Notes under the pieces: model-generated
Told to the model about the DNA's origin: nothing
The model's database searches: none
What the model saw: only the letters and a program-made list of their open reading frames with translations
In this document: piece after piece, positions 39,231 to 49,102 of the stretch
Layout of the letters: each line of letters opens with the position of its first letter
Numbering within the stretch: the stretch's first letter is position 1
Assembly: GCF_002777425.1 (NCBI RefSeq)
Contig: NZ_MDVC01000002.1
Coordinates: 1 to 64,000, forward strand
DNA length: 64,000 nucleotides
Direction of reading: 5' to 3'
From: Snodgrassella alvi
GTDB lineage: Bacteria; Pseudomonadota; Gammaproteobacteria; Burkholderiales; Neisseriaceae
Made by a program: the position numbers and the translations under genes

Positions 39231-40112
39231 ATGAGATTTTTATGGTTTCTTGCCCTGTTACTAAGCCATAGTATATGGGCAAAAACAGTGTATTCTCTTG
39301 ACGAAGTCTATCCCAATATTAACCATTCCGCTGGTCGGGAATTTGTTGCAGAGGAGCTGGGGGGTGTAAAGCCAGTTGATTATCTTGGCCGTGATTTTTT
39401 TTCAAAATCAGATGAATTTAAAAAAATTCTGGCTTTAGTCGATGCGAAGAAGGCAGGTGAGGAAAACTGGCATTTTGCGGGCATTAAGGCATGGCCAAGT
39501 CAACCTGATACCTATATTTTTATAGCCTGTTCAAGTATTCAGAAAGATGATAACGATCACTGTCATTATTTGGAAAAAGGTAAAACAATCATCGCTGTGT
39601 TGCATTTTGATCAGATAAAAGGCTTCTCATTGATGGCTAAGCCATGGATTGAAAGCGGCACTGATCTGGAAAACAGTGGCTTTCTTCTGAATAATGATTC
39701 AGGTGAGCAGGTTATTGGAAATCCGAGGCGTTATGATTTTGCTCCATATCGATTAAGCTCGGATGTATTAGCTTTTGGTGTACGGCATAATACATCTACA
39801 GGCTATGCAGGCGGAGGAGCTTTTGATGAATCGGTAACATTATTTGCTGTGATTAATGGTGAATTACTGCCAGTTTTCAATGCACCGACGTATCACTTTG
39901 CTAATTATGCAGGAGACTGGCATGAAGATGGTACACGTGACCATGAACTTCATGAAAATGTTTATATTATTAGAATTCTGTCAACGTCTCATTCAGGAAT
40001 GAAAGATATTCTGTGGCCGGAAAAGGGTAACGCAAAAAAGGTATCTATGATATATCATTGGAATAAGCTAGAGAAAAGGTATACTCCTGTTAAAAAATCA
40101 ATTATTCAATAA
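39231..40112 (+). CDS. Hypothetical secreted protein
   Basis: Not recognised. The 293 residues begin with a Sec-type signal peptide (MRFLWFLALLLSHSIWAKT, cleavage likely after WA). The mature part is rich in Asp, His and aromatic residues, for example NYAGDWHEDGTRDHELHEN near residue 225. Two cysteines occur close together (near residues 98 and 107). It lacks a clear RBS and starts 25 bases after rnc. Together with the next gene it interrupts the usual rnc-era order, and codon use looks more AT-biased than in rnc. Confidence 0.65.
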   Translation: MRFLWFLALLLSHSIWAKTVYSLDEVYPNINHSAGREFVAEELGGVKPVDYLGRDFFSKSDEFKKILALVDAKKAGEENWHFAGIKAWPSQPDTYIFIACSSIQKDDNDHCHYLEKGKTIIAVLHFDQIKGFSLMAKPWIESGTDLENSGFLLNNDSGEQVIGNPRRYDFAPYRLSSDVLAFGVRHNTSTGYAGGGAFDESVTLFAVINGELLPVFNAPTYHFANYAGDWHEDGTRDHELHENVYIIRILSTSHSGMKDILWPEKGNAKKVSMIYHWNKLEKRYTPVKKSIIQ

Positions 40113-40244
40113 CGAAAATTGAGCTGTTGATTAGCCAGTGTCAAGTATTCCAGTATGGGCAAATATCATCCAATTCACTGGAAAATCGGTACTCCCTGTA
40201 AAAGCACTCAGATTACTTAAGCATTTATATCGATAAGGAAAAAA

Positions 40245-40766
40245 ATGATTAACAGGCAAAAGGCAATTTCCAAAACGCTGGCTGAGCTACCTGGTAATGT
40301 CACTCTGGTTGCAGAAAAATTAGATTATCTGGATTGCCAAAAGAAAGAAATCTGTAAAAATATTACGGCATATGAGGCTTATAAAATGATGACATCCCAT
40401 CAGCCTGAATGGTTGAGGATGTTATTTAATCTTAGGGATATAGTTGTCAAACCGGCAGGCGTGCGGGCTATACAAGGGTTTACTAATCTGGATGAGGACA
40501 AGTATAAATCCGGCCAGATAAATACAGCTCATTTTTTTACCATAACTGAAGACACTGCGGATAAGCTTACTTTGATTGTGAAAGATTCGCATTTGGACGT
40601 TTGCCTATGCTTGCGGATTACTGAGAATACTTCTAATTCTAGTAAAAACATGCTTTATCTGGTTGCATCAGTAAGAAATCATAATTTTTGGGGGCGTTTA
40701 TATATGCTGCCTGTTTCAATACTTCATCCGTTTATTGTCCATAAACTATTTGAAAATATTGATTAG
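40245..40766 (+). CDS. DUF2867 family protein
   Basis: The 173 residues match the DUF2867 pattern: an early LDYLDCQ segment, LRDIVVKPAGV in the middle, then HLDVCLCLRI and a C-terminal NFWGRLYMLPVSILHPFIVHKLF. The family function is unknown; these proteins resemble SRPBCC-like small-molecule-binding domains. AAGGAAAAAA precedes the ATG. It is the second of two accessory genes between rnc and era. Confidence 0.75.
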   Translation: MINRQKAISKTLAELPGNVTLVAEKLDYLDCQKKEICKNITAYEAYKMMTSHQPEWLRMLFNLRDIVVKPAGVRAIQGFTNLDEDKYKSGQINTAHFFTITEDTADKLTLIVKDSHLDVCLCLRITENTSNSSKNMLYLVASVRNHNFWGRLYMLPVSILHPFIVHKLFENID

Positions 40767-41071
40767 TCAAGTTGTAAGAGTCTAATTTGTAAAATGTAAT
40801 TTGCTCTAAGCCTTATGTGTAGCACGTCGGCAATGCTGATGTGCTGATGATGCAACAATACGGTATAAAATGGGTAAAGAAAACTTGCAGAATAAGCAAT
40901 TATTCAGGAATACACTAGTTTCTATTTTTAACTATGCAGATTCATAGCCTATAATCTGTTTTTGCAACGTTGAATTGGTGACTTTTTTGCCTTGTTAAAT
41001 TCCATATTTTGGAATGCTCCAGTTTATTTTTAGCCACGCTGTGGTTATTTTGTACCTTTTAGAAAGAACGT
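40767..41071. other. Non-coding gap between the DUF2867 gene and era, with a hairpin
   Basis: No coding signal is seen. An inverted repeat at 40821-40845 (AGCACGTCGGC against GCTGATGTGCT, with G-U pairs) may be a weak terminator for the accessory pair. The rest is AT-rich and probably holds the promoter of era, which here cannot rely on rnc transcription as directly as usual. Confidence 0.45.
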
Positions 41072-41995
41072 ATGTCTGAAGTGCCCAGTCACAATTATCC
41101 ATCCCCGTCAGATAATTTTCGCTGTGGGTTTGTTGCCATTGTCGGCCGCCCGAATGTGGGAAAATCTACATTAATGAATCATCTTATTGGTCAGAAAATC
41201 AGTATTACCAGTAAAAAAGCTCAGACTACCCGCCATAGAGTTAATGGTATTTATACCGATAATGAAGCGCAATTAATATTTGTTGATACGCCGGGCTTTC
41301 AGACTTATCACCGTAATGCACTGAATGACCGTTTGAATCAGAATGTGACTGAAGCAGTAGCCGGTGTGGATGTAATTGTTTTTGTGATTGAGGCATTACG
41401 CTTTTCTGATGCGGATCGCGAAGTATTGCAGCAATTACCGCAGCGTATTCCCGTGGTGCTGGTGATTAATAAAATAGATAAGGATAAGGCAAAAGACCAA
41501 AGTGTTATGCAGGCTTTTATTGAAGAAGTACAGCAGGCTTTTACTTTTACCAAGGTGGCACTGGTGAGTGCCAAGCATGGTTTGGGTGTTGCCCAACTGG
41601 TACATATGCTCAAACCCATGTTGCCACAGGGAATTCCGCTTTATCCTGAAGATATGGTAACAGATAAATCGGCACGATTTCTGGCTATGGAAATTGTGCG
41701 CGAAAAGCTGTTTCGCTATCTGGGTGAAGAGCTGCCATATGCTATGAACGTTGAAGTGGAACAGTTTGCCGAAGAGGATGGGCTATACCAGATTTATATT
41801 GCAGTTCTGGTGGATAAAGACAGCCAGAAAGGTATTCTGATTGGTAAAGGCGGGGAAAAACTGAAAAAGATTTCCACTGAAGCACGTCTGGATATGGAAA
41901 AGCTGTTTGAAACCAAAGTATTTTTAAAGGTTTGGGCAAAAGTAAAATCCGGCTGGGCTGACGATATTCGCTTTTTACGTGAATTGGGCATGTAA
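41072..41995 (+). CDS. era: GTPase Era
   Basis: Essential small-subunit assembly GTPase. G1 GRPNVGKST, G2 TTRHRVNGI, G3 DTPGF, G4 NKIDKD and the KH domain loop IGKGGEKLKKI near the C-terminus are present. The N-terminal 15 residues (MSEVPSHNYPSPSDN) are a short poorly conserved extension. Its 307 residues are normal. AGAAAGAACG precedes the ATG. It normally follows rnc, but here 1.87 kb separate them. Confidence 0.95.
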   Translation: MSEVPSHNYPSPSDNFRCGFVAIVGRPNVGKSTLMNHLIGQKISITSKKAQTTRHRVNGIYTDNEAQLIFVDTPGFQTYHRNALNDRLNQNVTEAVAGVDVIVFVIEALRFSDADREVLQQLPQRIPVVLVINKIDKDKAKDQSVMQAFIEEVQQAFTFTKVALVSAKHGLGVAQLVHMLKPMLPQGIPLYPEDMVTDKSARFLAMEIVREKLFRYLGEELPYAMNVEVEQFAEEDGLYQIYIAVLVDKDSQKGILIGKGGEKLKKISTEARLDMEKLFETKVFLKVWAKVKSGWADDIRFLRELGM

Positions 41996-42173
41996 GGTTT
42001 AATAAATATAAGTATTTATCTGCCCAGATGCCGCTGTACAGGCAAGAAAACAGTTTTCTCAGTTTGCGCAGATATTTTGTTAATATAGAAATATTTTGAT
42101 ATCCTTGACATGTATTTATTTGTAAATGTAATCAAACATTGCTCTGCATCAGCTAGCAGATAGTAGTGGGTTT

Positions 42174-42734
42174 ATGCTTTTAAATATTCTGGACTTTGTA
42201 CATGCCAGTATTCAGCAAGTAGTGCAGGCTGGCGATACGGTGATAGATGCCACAGCGGGTAACGGGCACGATACTCTTTTTCTGGCCACATGTGTTGGCG
42301 AACAGGGTAAGGTAATGGCCTTTGATATCCAGAAAGCTGCATTGCAAGCAACCAGTAAAAGATTGGTCAATGCAGGCATGAGTGAACGGGTTGAGCTGAT
42401 TGAGGCCGGACATGAGCATCTGGATGATTATATTGAGGGTGAAATTAGTGCCATCATGTTTAATCTGGGCTATTTACCGGGAGCAGACAAAAACTGTACT
42501 ACTACAGCCACTACAACACTGAAAGCCATTCAGGCCGGATTAGCTCATCTGGCGATTAATGGGGTGCTGGCGGCGGTTTTATATCCGGGGCATGAGCAGG
42601 GCAGAATTGAAGCTCACGCAGTACATGAATGGGCTGCCAGCTTACCCCAACAGCAGATAGCAGTATTAAAATATGCTTTTATTAATCGGGTGCATAATGC
42701 GCCATACGCTTTGTTATTGCAAAAGCATGCATAA
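42174..42734 (+). CDS. Class I SAM-dependent rRNA methylase-like protein (YtqB type)
   Basis: The 186 residues form a Rossmann methyltransferase with SAM-binding motif VIDATAGNGHDTLFLA (about 23-38). The family motif MFNLGYLPGADK (about 95-106) and PGHEQGRIEAHAV follow. Homologues are annotated as rRNA methylases (YtqB/MraW-like), but a recent alternative is tRNA wobble-uridine methylation (MnmM). The substrate is not resolved from sequence. It is followed after 32 bases by the DUF815 gene. Confidence 0.82.
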   Translation: MLLNILDFVHASIQQVVQAGDTVIDATAGNGHDTLFLATCVGEQGKVMAFDIQKAALQATSKRLVNAGMSERVELIEAGHEHLDDYIEGEISAIMFNLGYLPGADKNCTTTATTTLKAIQAGLAHLAINGVLAAVLYPGHEQGRIEAHAVHEWAASLPQQQIAVLKYAFINRVHNAPYALLLQKHA

Positions 42735-42766
42735 AAACCACGAGTTTAAGCAAAAGGAAACTAGAG

Positions 42767-43630
42767 ATGAAACGCAGGGAACTGATAGAACTGGCTGCCA
42801 CTGTATTACAGCGGCTGGACGCCATCTTACCACCATTAGCTCAGGAGCCAGACTGGACGGCGGTTGCTTATCGCTGGCATAGGCTGGGTAATAAGGGCAT
42901 TCTGGAAAGCCTGCCCCATCCACACACTTTTGCCCTGAACTGTCTGGCCGCAGTAGATGAACAACGACGCCAGCTGGTGCGCAATACCGAACAGTTTCTT
43001 GCTGGCCGGCCAGCAAACAATGTATTAATGACTGGTGCGCGTGGTACGGGTAAATCATCATTGGTTAAAGCGTTATTGCATCAATATGCTGCTCAGGGCT
43101 TACGTTTGGTGGAAGTGGATAAAAGTGATTTGCTCACTTTACCCGCGTTGCTTACTATGCTGGCGCAACGGCCAGAAAAATTTATTCTTTTTTGTGATGA
43201 CTTGTCGTTTGAAGACGGCGACAATGCTTATAAAGCACTGAAAACCACGCTGGATGGTGGCTTGTCACAGCGCTGTGACAATGTACTGGTTTATGCTACT
43301 TCCAATCGTCGGCATCTGATGCCTGAATATATGGCCGACAACCTTGCACAGACTGGTAGTGGTGGCGAAGTTCATCCACAGGAGGCGGTAGAAGAAAAGG
43401 TATCATTATCTGATCGCTTCGGTTTGTGGCTGAGCTTTTATCCATTCGACCAGAGTGCCTATTTGCAGGCAGTAGAAAACTGGCTGGAAGAAGCTGGTTT
43501 ACACTTGGATGACATGGCCAGACGTGCTGCACTTAACTGGAGCCAGAGTCGTGGCAGTCGCTCGGGCAGGGTGGCTTGGCAATTTGTCTGTGACTGGGTC
43601 GGGCGGGAACCACAAGAAAGAAAAGTTTGA
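42767..43630 (+). CDS. DUF815 family AAA ATPase
   Basis: The 287-residue P-loop protein matches DUF815 (COG2607). Walker A is GARGTGKSS (about 86-94), and Walker B is LFCDDLSFE (about 143-151). ATSNRRHLMPEYM is a sensor-like segment, and the arginine-rich RAALNWSQSRGSRSGRVAWQF C-terminus is characteristic (residues split by the motif). The function is unknown despite wide distribution in proteobacteria. It may share a transcript with the methyltransferase 32 bases upstream. Confidence 0.85.
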   Translation: MKRRELIELAATVLQRLDAILPPLAQEPDWTAVAYRWHRLGNKGILESLPHPHTFALNCLAAVDEQRRQLVRNTEQFLAGRPANNVLMTGARGTGKSSLVKALLHQYAAQGLRLVEVDKSDLLTLPALLTMLAQRPEKFILFCDDLSFEDGDNAYKALKTTLDGGLSQRCDNVLVYATSNRRHLMPEYMADNLAQTGSGGEVHPQEAVEEKVSLSDRFGLWLSFYPFDQSAYLQAVENWLEEAGLHLDDMARRAALNWSQSRGSRSGRVAWQFVCDWVGREPQERKV

Positions 43631-43700
43631 TTTTTTCTGCGTGAAGATTTTTATTGGTTCTTCAATTTGAAAAAATAATATAATTAATTATGTAGTAGAT

Positions 43701-44001
43701 TTAATAAATCTTTTTGTAATAATTTATTTTTATATATATTGTTAATGAATTATCTTGAACAATATATAAATAATCATTTGTTGTTTTTCCTTTCAACTGT
43801 ATAAAAGATTTATCTTTCTTTTTTGTTCCTTCATAATAAACATTATCACAATCTAATTCTCCTTCTTTACAACAAGAAACTATTTTAATTGTATATCTCG
43901 CTGATTCATAATTATTGGTATATAAACAATCACGAGTAAGTTCTTCTGCGGAACAAGTGAAAGACAATAAATACGCTGTATTTCAGACAAATTTTTGTCA
44001 T
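43701..44001 (-). pseudogene. Frame-broken small secreted protein gene
   Basis: From the ATG at 44001 the minus strand encodes MTKICLKYSV, the start of a signal peptide. The frame then runs to an early stop. The long open frame ending at 43701 (SFTCSAEELTRDCLYTNN...) is one base out of register. Removing one base between about 43968 and 43985 would give a signal peptide ending TCSA before EELTRD, and a mature protein of about 80 residues with several cysteines. Either the gene is dead or the sequence carries an indel. The product is not recognised. The base composition is very AT-rich. Confidence 0.6.
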
Positions 44002-44027
44002 GGTTAATTCTGCCAGTATAAGTTTAT

Positions 44028-44448
44028 TTAATTCTTAAGCTTTACAGGATGCAATATGGCTTTCTTGTCAAAATAATATTCTCCATTTGGCGCAGTAATT
44101 AAATTCCATTTTAAATTATGCCTCTGTAAAGTAATGATTGCTATACCGTCTTTGCCACCAAAAGTACTATCAAAATGAACTTTAATTTGATTATTCGCCA
44201 GCTGGGATTTGAATTTTATATGACAATCTATTTTATTACCAAAATGAGCAATTGAGCACAACTGTCCCGCTACGGTATCATCGGTATTTATTGTTAACTG
44301 TATTGAAAAAGTACTATATGGTATTTCGCTATTATCTAAATAAATTTTATTGTTTCAAAGTCCTTTAATATTTACAGCATGTACGCTTCCTGAATGAAAT
44401 ATAAAAAAAAGAGAAAAGGAATAAATAGCGTATAAAACCACGCTTCAT
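44028..44448 (-). pseudogene. Second frame-broken secreted protein gene, with an A8/T8 tract in its signal peptide
   Basis: The ATG at 44448 starts MKRGFIRYLFLFSFF, then the frame is lost. A homopolymer of eight A on the plus strand (44403-44410) lies within the hydrophobic core. With seven, the reading continues into a signal peptide ending SGSVHA and VNIKGL. An in-frame TGA at 44355-44357 then interrupts a frame that is otherwise open to 44028 (NNKIYLDNSEIPYSTFSIQ... to HPVKLKN). Two lesions make this a pseudogene in the present sequence. The protein is not recognised and shows no clear similarity to its broken neighbour. Confidence 0.65.
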
Positions 44449-44510
44449 GGGTTTTACCTTTTGATAATTATCTTCTTGTTTTAAGCTGCTTTATATAAAT
44501 CAGCAAAAGC

Positions 44511-45863
44511 TTAATTATCAAATAAATCAGACTGAACTTTGGGCGGAGCCACCTGTACACGGCGTTCACCCGCAGCAAAGCGAATATTTAGATACTGGCC
44601 GGTTTTCAGTTTACTGCTATCGCTAATAACCTGTCCGCGCTGATTGGTTACTACGCTATAGCCTCTGGCCAGAATCTGCAATGGTGAAACAGCCTCCAGC
44701 ACGGAAGCTTGCTGTTGTAGTCGCTGCTGTGCACGCAGCAGAATATGATGCCAAAATTGCTGTAACTGCTGTTTGCGGTAGGCGAGTGCCTGCTGCGCAT
44801 GAGTAGTTTGTGGCCGCAAGCTATTTAAGCTGCGCTGTTGCTGTAACAGATTTTGCTGTTGCTGTCTGATCTGACGTTGCATGCTTTGCTTTAACTGGCG
44901 TTGCAAGTCTGATAGTTGCTGCTGCTGTTGCTGCCAGTTTTGTTGCGGGTGTTTTAACTGGCGCGCCACCCAGTCGAGTTTCTGTGAAGCATCGTAATAG
45001 CGCTGTTGTAACAATTGGTGAATGCGGGTTTGCCATTGTGCAACAGTACGTCGCAATTGCGCCATATCCGGGCTGACCAGTTCTGCGGCCGCAGTAGGAG
45101 TAGGTGCGCGCACATCAGCAGCAAAATCGGTCAGGGTAAAATCGGTTTCATGGCCAACGCCGCTAACGGTAGGGATAGTACTGGCGGCTACAGCCCGTAC
45201 TACAATTTCTTCATTATAAGACCATAAATCCTCAATACTGCCGCCACCACGGCAGATAATCAGTACATCTGCCTGCGCATGCTCGTTGGCAGTGGCAATG
45301 GCAGATGCAATCTGCTGTTCACTGCCGGCTCCCTGTACCGCAGTCGGATAGACAATCACGCTGATGCCGCTATGACGCCGACGTAAAGTTGTCACCACAT
45401 CACGCAAAGCTGCTGCGGCCAAACTGGTGACCACACCCACCACTTTCGGATGGGGCGGTAATAGGCGCTTACGCTGAGGGGAAAATAAACCTTCCGCAGT
45501 TAATTGTTGCTTCAGGCGCTCATAAGCTTCATATAACTGTCCCAAGCCCTTATGCCGCACGGCATTGATGATAATTTGAAATTCACCACGGGCTTCGTAA
45601 ATACTGATTTTTCCGGCTACTTCAAGGTCATCGCCTTCCTGTAAAGGCTGGCTAAGTTGCTGTGCCACGCCTTTAAATAGTACGCATCTGACCTGTGCAC
45701 GGGCATCTTTTAAAGAGAAATAATAATGTCCGCTGGCGGCACGGGTAAGATTGGAAACTTCACCGCCTATCCACAAACCAACCAGATTCTGTTCGAGTAA
45801 TTGCCGGGCACATGCATTAAGTTCCGAGACACTTAATGCAGCTGGAGCAAAGAAATCAGACAT
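44511..45863 (-). CDS. xseA: Exodeoxyribonuclease VII large subunit
   Basis: Catalytic subunit of the single-strand DNA exonuclease used in repair. An N-terminal OB-fold (LWIGGEVSNLTRAASGHYYFSLKD) is followed by the catalytic region with VGVVTS, DVLIICRGGGSIEDLW and SGVGHETDFT. A long Gln-rich coiled-coil stretch (about 275-390) and a C-terminal ILARGYSVVTN domain complete it. The ATG at 45863 fits family N-termini, giving 450 residues; an ATG four codons earlier is possible. xseB is not adjacent. Confidence 0.93.
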   Translation of the reverse strand: MSDFFAPAALSVSELNACARQLLEQNLVGLWIGGEVSNLTRAASGHYYFSLKDARAQVRCVLFKGVAQQLSQPLQEGDDLEVAGKISIYEARGEFQIIINAVRHKGLGQLYEAYERLKQQLTAEGLFSPQRKRLLPPHPKVVGVVTSLAAAALRDVVTTLRRRHSGISVIVYPTAVQGAGSEQQIASAIATANEHAQADVLIICRGGGSIEDLWSYNEEIVVRAVAASTIPTVSGVGHETDFTLTDFAADVRAPTPTAAAELVSPDMAQLRRTVAQWQTRIHQLLQQRYYDASQKLDWVARQLKHPQQNWQQQQQQLSDLQRQLKQSMQRQIRQQQQNLLQQQRSLNSLRPQTTHAQQALAYRKQQLQQFWHHILLRAQQRLQQQASVLEAVSPLQILARGYSVVTNQRGQVISDSSKLKTGQYLNIRFAAGERRVQVAPPKVQSDLFDN

Positions 45864-45971
45864 AAAAAACACCATTATTTCGAGTGATTTTGTGGTGTAG
45901 ATATTATACGACCTTTTTTACTGGGTTTCAGTTCTGTATATACACCGTGGTATAGTGCCATTTTGTCGTTT

Positions 45972-47039
45972 ATGAGCAGAATTATGAGCTGGATAGCCGG
46001 TTTGATACAACGCCACTGGCAACATCCACAGACAGGGCTGACCATACTGTTATGGCCGCTGGCACGGGTTTTTCAGATAATAGCGATGCTGCGCCGCTGG
46101 CTTTATCGAATCGGGCTATTGCCTAGTAAGCGGCTGTCTTGCCCAGTAGTGGTAATCGGCAATATTCATGTTGGTGGCGTGGGTAAAACTCCCTTAGTGG
46201 CTGCATTAGTGCAGGCGTTGCAGCAGCGGCAGATTAAAGTTGGTATCATCAGCCGCGGCCATGGGCGTTCCAGCAAAGATACGGTAATTATCAATGCCCG
46301 TACTACGGCTTCAGAAGCCGGAGATGAACCGCTGATGCTGTTTCAGCAAACTCAGGCACCGATTGCCGTTGCCAGTACACGCGAGGCTGCGGGTAAAGCA
46401 CTATTACAGGTACACCCGGATTTGCAGCTTCTGCTAAGCGATGATGGCCTGCAACATTATGCTCTCAAGCGGGATATGGAAATTGTGGTGTTTCCAGCGG
46501 CGGATATTGGTAAAACAATGGATTTGCTACCCAATGGCCCGTTGCGTGAATCACTTGGCCGTTTGCACCTGGTTGATGGCGTAATATTCAGCCAGGGCGA
46601 TGCAATAGCCATGCAGCGAGCACAGCGGTTTGGCATGCTAAAAACACAGTGGTGTGGCTACAGCACATTAAATTATGCTGATTTTTATTGCCTGAACCAG
46701 CCGCGGCAGACTGCTCAAGCAATAGAGTTTGCAGGCAGGCATTGTGCGGCCATCGCTGCTATTGGCCGACCAGAGCGTTTTTTTCAGGCATTACAAACTT
46801 TAGGCATTGATTTGAAGCAAACCATTGCGTTGGACGACCATGCCGTGATTAAACCAGCAGACTGGCCTGAGGCGGATGTGATATTTATTACCGAAAAGGA
46901 TGCAGTTAAGCTGACTATGCCTTTGCAACATAATATCTGGGTTTTGCCTCTCTCGGCTCAAATCTGCCCCGATTTGGCTGAATTTATTCAGTCGCGATTA
47001 CAATTGCGCAGTACTGCTACAATAAAAACGTTATCGTGA
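45972..47039 (+). CDS. lpxK: Tetraacyldisaccharide 4'-kinase
   Basis: Inner-membrane kinase that adds the 4'-phosphate in lipid A synthesis. An N-terminal hydrophobic anchor precedes the Walker A GNIHVGGVGKTP (about 63-74), followed by SRGHGR and the catalytic SDDGLQHYAL. Starts at ATG 45972 or 45984 are both possible; the former gives 355 residues. Neighbours Trm112, kdsB and adk follow in the same direction; kdsB also serves lipopolysaccharide synthesis, giving a functional cluster. Confidence 0.93.
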   Translation: MSRIMSWIAGLIQRHWQHPQTGLTILLWPLARVFQIIAMLRRWLYRIGLLPSKRLSCPVVVIGNIHVGGVGKTPLVAALVQALQQRQIKVGIISRGHGRSSKDTVIINARTTASEAGDEPLMLFQQTQAPIAVASTREAAGKALLQVHPDLQLLLSDDGLQHYALKRDMEIVVFPAADIGKTMDLLPNGPLRESLGRLHLVDGVIFSQGDAIAMQRAQRFGMLKTQWCGYSTLNYADFYCLNQPRQTAQAIEFAGRHCAAIAAIGRPERFFQALQTLGIDLKQTIALDDHAVIKPADWPEADVIFITEKDAVKLTMPLQHNIWVLPLSAQICPDLAEFIQSRLQLRSTATIKTLS

Positions 47040-47318
47040 TGAAAAAGATGCCATAAACACTGGCTACTGGTAAAATTTCTGTAAATTGTTCACACAGCAT
47101 TTATGGATTGTACAGACTGGTTTGGCTGGTATTGCAGGCGAGGAATTTCTCTTCAGGCCGAATATTTCAGCGTACCCTGTATCGCCATTTCAATATATGG
47201 TAAAGTCATTCATCGATGTTATGTGTAAATTATTAACTGGCAATGCCTCATTCAGACATCAGACTGAATGAAAAACGATAGATATCGCTTACCACTGTTG
47301 TGGTACTAAGGACAGAAA

Positions 47319-47507
47319 ATGGATCAAAAATATCTGGATATTCTGGTATGCCCCCAATGTAAGGGAAAACTGCAATGGCATGCACAGCAACAGGAGTTGT
47401 GGTGTAAGGCTTCGCGGCTGGCTTATCCGGTTAAAGACGGCATTCCCTATATGCTGGTAAATGAAGCGCGTGAATTATCTGACGAAGAATGTACAGCCGA
47501 CGCATGA
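47319..47507 (+). CDS. Trm112 family protein
   Basis: The 62-residue YcaR-like protein has a zinc-ribbon-type [10 protein letters not shown] near the N-terminus and the conserved [11 protein letters not shown] segment. In eukaryotes Trm112 activates methyltransferases; the bacterial role is unclear, but the gene is constantly found between lpxK and kdsB. Here it overlaps kdsB by four bases (ATGA), indicating translational coupling. The 279-base gap upstream to lpxK has no coding sign. Confidence 0.87.
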   Translation: MDQKYLDILVCPQCKGKLQWHAQQQELWCKASRLAYPVKDGIPYMLVNEARELSDEECTADA

Positions 47508-48271
47508 GTGATTTTGTCGTATTGATTCCGGCACGCCTGTCTTCCAGCCGCCTGCCAAACAAGGCTTTAGCTGATATTCATGGTAAGCCGATGGTGGTGC
47601 GGGTGGCTGAGCGCGCCCGCTCAAGTAAAGCCAGTAAAGTCGTTGTGGCCACAGATCATGCAGATATTCAGGCTGCGTGTCAGGCTCATGGTATTGAAGC
47701 CGTATTAACGGCCACAGACCACGAAAGCGGCACCACACGTCTGGCTGAAGCGGCCAGCATCTTAAATTTGGCCGAAAATGACTGTGTAGTTAATGTGCAG
47801 GGTGATGAGCCCCTGATTGAACCGGAACTGATTAATGCAGTGGCCGCACAGCTACAGCAAAGCTGTGCCCCAATGGCTACAGCCGCACACTTATTAACTG
47901 ATTACGCAGATTTTATTGACGCCAATTGTGTTAAGGTAGTGCTGAACAGCCAGCACAATGCATTGTATTTCAGCCGCGCAGCCATTCCTTGGCCGCGTGA
48001 GCTGATGCGCAGCGGTGCCGAAATGATGCCGAAAGATATACCGGTATATCGTCATATTGGTATTTATGGCTATCGGGTACAATTTCTGCACCAATATTCT
48101 GATTTGACACCATCCCCACTAGAGCAGGCTGAATCGCTCGAGCAGTTACGGGTGTTATGGCATGGTTTTAACATCGCGGTACAGATCACCCCCCAAGCGC
48201 CAGCGGCGGGGGTTGATACGATGGCAGATCTAGAACGGGTACGTGCCAGTTGGCCGGATATACACAAATAA
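47504..48271 (+). CDS. kdsB: 3-deoxy-manno-octulosonate cytidylyltransferase
   Basis: Activates Kdo with CTP to CMP-Kdo for the lipopolysaccharide inner core. The signature [22 protein letters not shown] lies at the N-terminus, broken between RLSSSRLP and [14 protein letters not shown] and PWPRELMR are the substrate-binding segments. The ATG at 47504, overlapping the stop of the Trm112 gene, matches family starts and gives 255 residues. It is part of the lpxK-trm112-kdsB envelope cluster. Confidence 0.94.
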   Translation: MSDFVVLIPARLSSSRLPNKALADIHGKPMVVRVAERARSSKASKVVVATDHADIQAACQAHGIEAVLTATDHESGTTRLAEAASILNLAENDCVVNVQGDEPLIEPELINAVAAQLQQSCAPMATAAHLLTDYADFIDANCVKVVLNSQHNALYFSRAAIPWPRELMRSGAEMMPKDIPVYRHIGIYGYRVQFLHQYSDLTPSPLEQAESLEQLRVLWHGFNIAVQITPQAPAAGVDTMADLERVRASWPDIHK

Positions 48272-48307
48272 ATATGATTATTTACAGTATATTAAATTAA
48301 AATATAG

Positions 48308-48973
<666 letters not shown>

Positions 48974-48983
48974 TATTCTACTC

Positions 48984-49032
48984 AGGCTGTCTGTTGCGAA
49001 TTTAATTTTAATCGCAGGCAGCCTTTAATTTT
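48984..49032 (+). terminator. Terminator of adk with uptake-sequence-like arms
   Basis: AGGCTGTCTG (48984-48993) pairs with CAGGCAGCCT (49015-49024; one G-U pair). Inner GCGA/TCGC pairing extends the stem, followed by TTTAATTTT. The arms resemble the Kingella-type uptake sequence core GGCAGCCT but neither has the full 12-mer. Confidence 0.75.
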
Positions 49033-49102
49033 GGCTACAATGTGCCAATACTTTTCCAAACATATATGGCTGGATAAAATATTCAGCCGCGGAGACTTGG
49101 GT

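Noticed and set aside
44355-44357. In-frame TGA as a selenocysteine codon
   Set aside because: No SECIS-like hairpin is evident directly after it and the same gene also carries a frameshift, so simple decay is more likely.
44511-45863. Gln-codon repeats (CTGTTGCTG runs) in xseA as a microsatellite
   Set aside because: The repeats encode the normal Gln-rich coiled-coil of XseA and are not long perfect tandem units.
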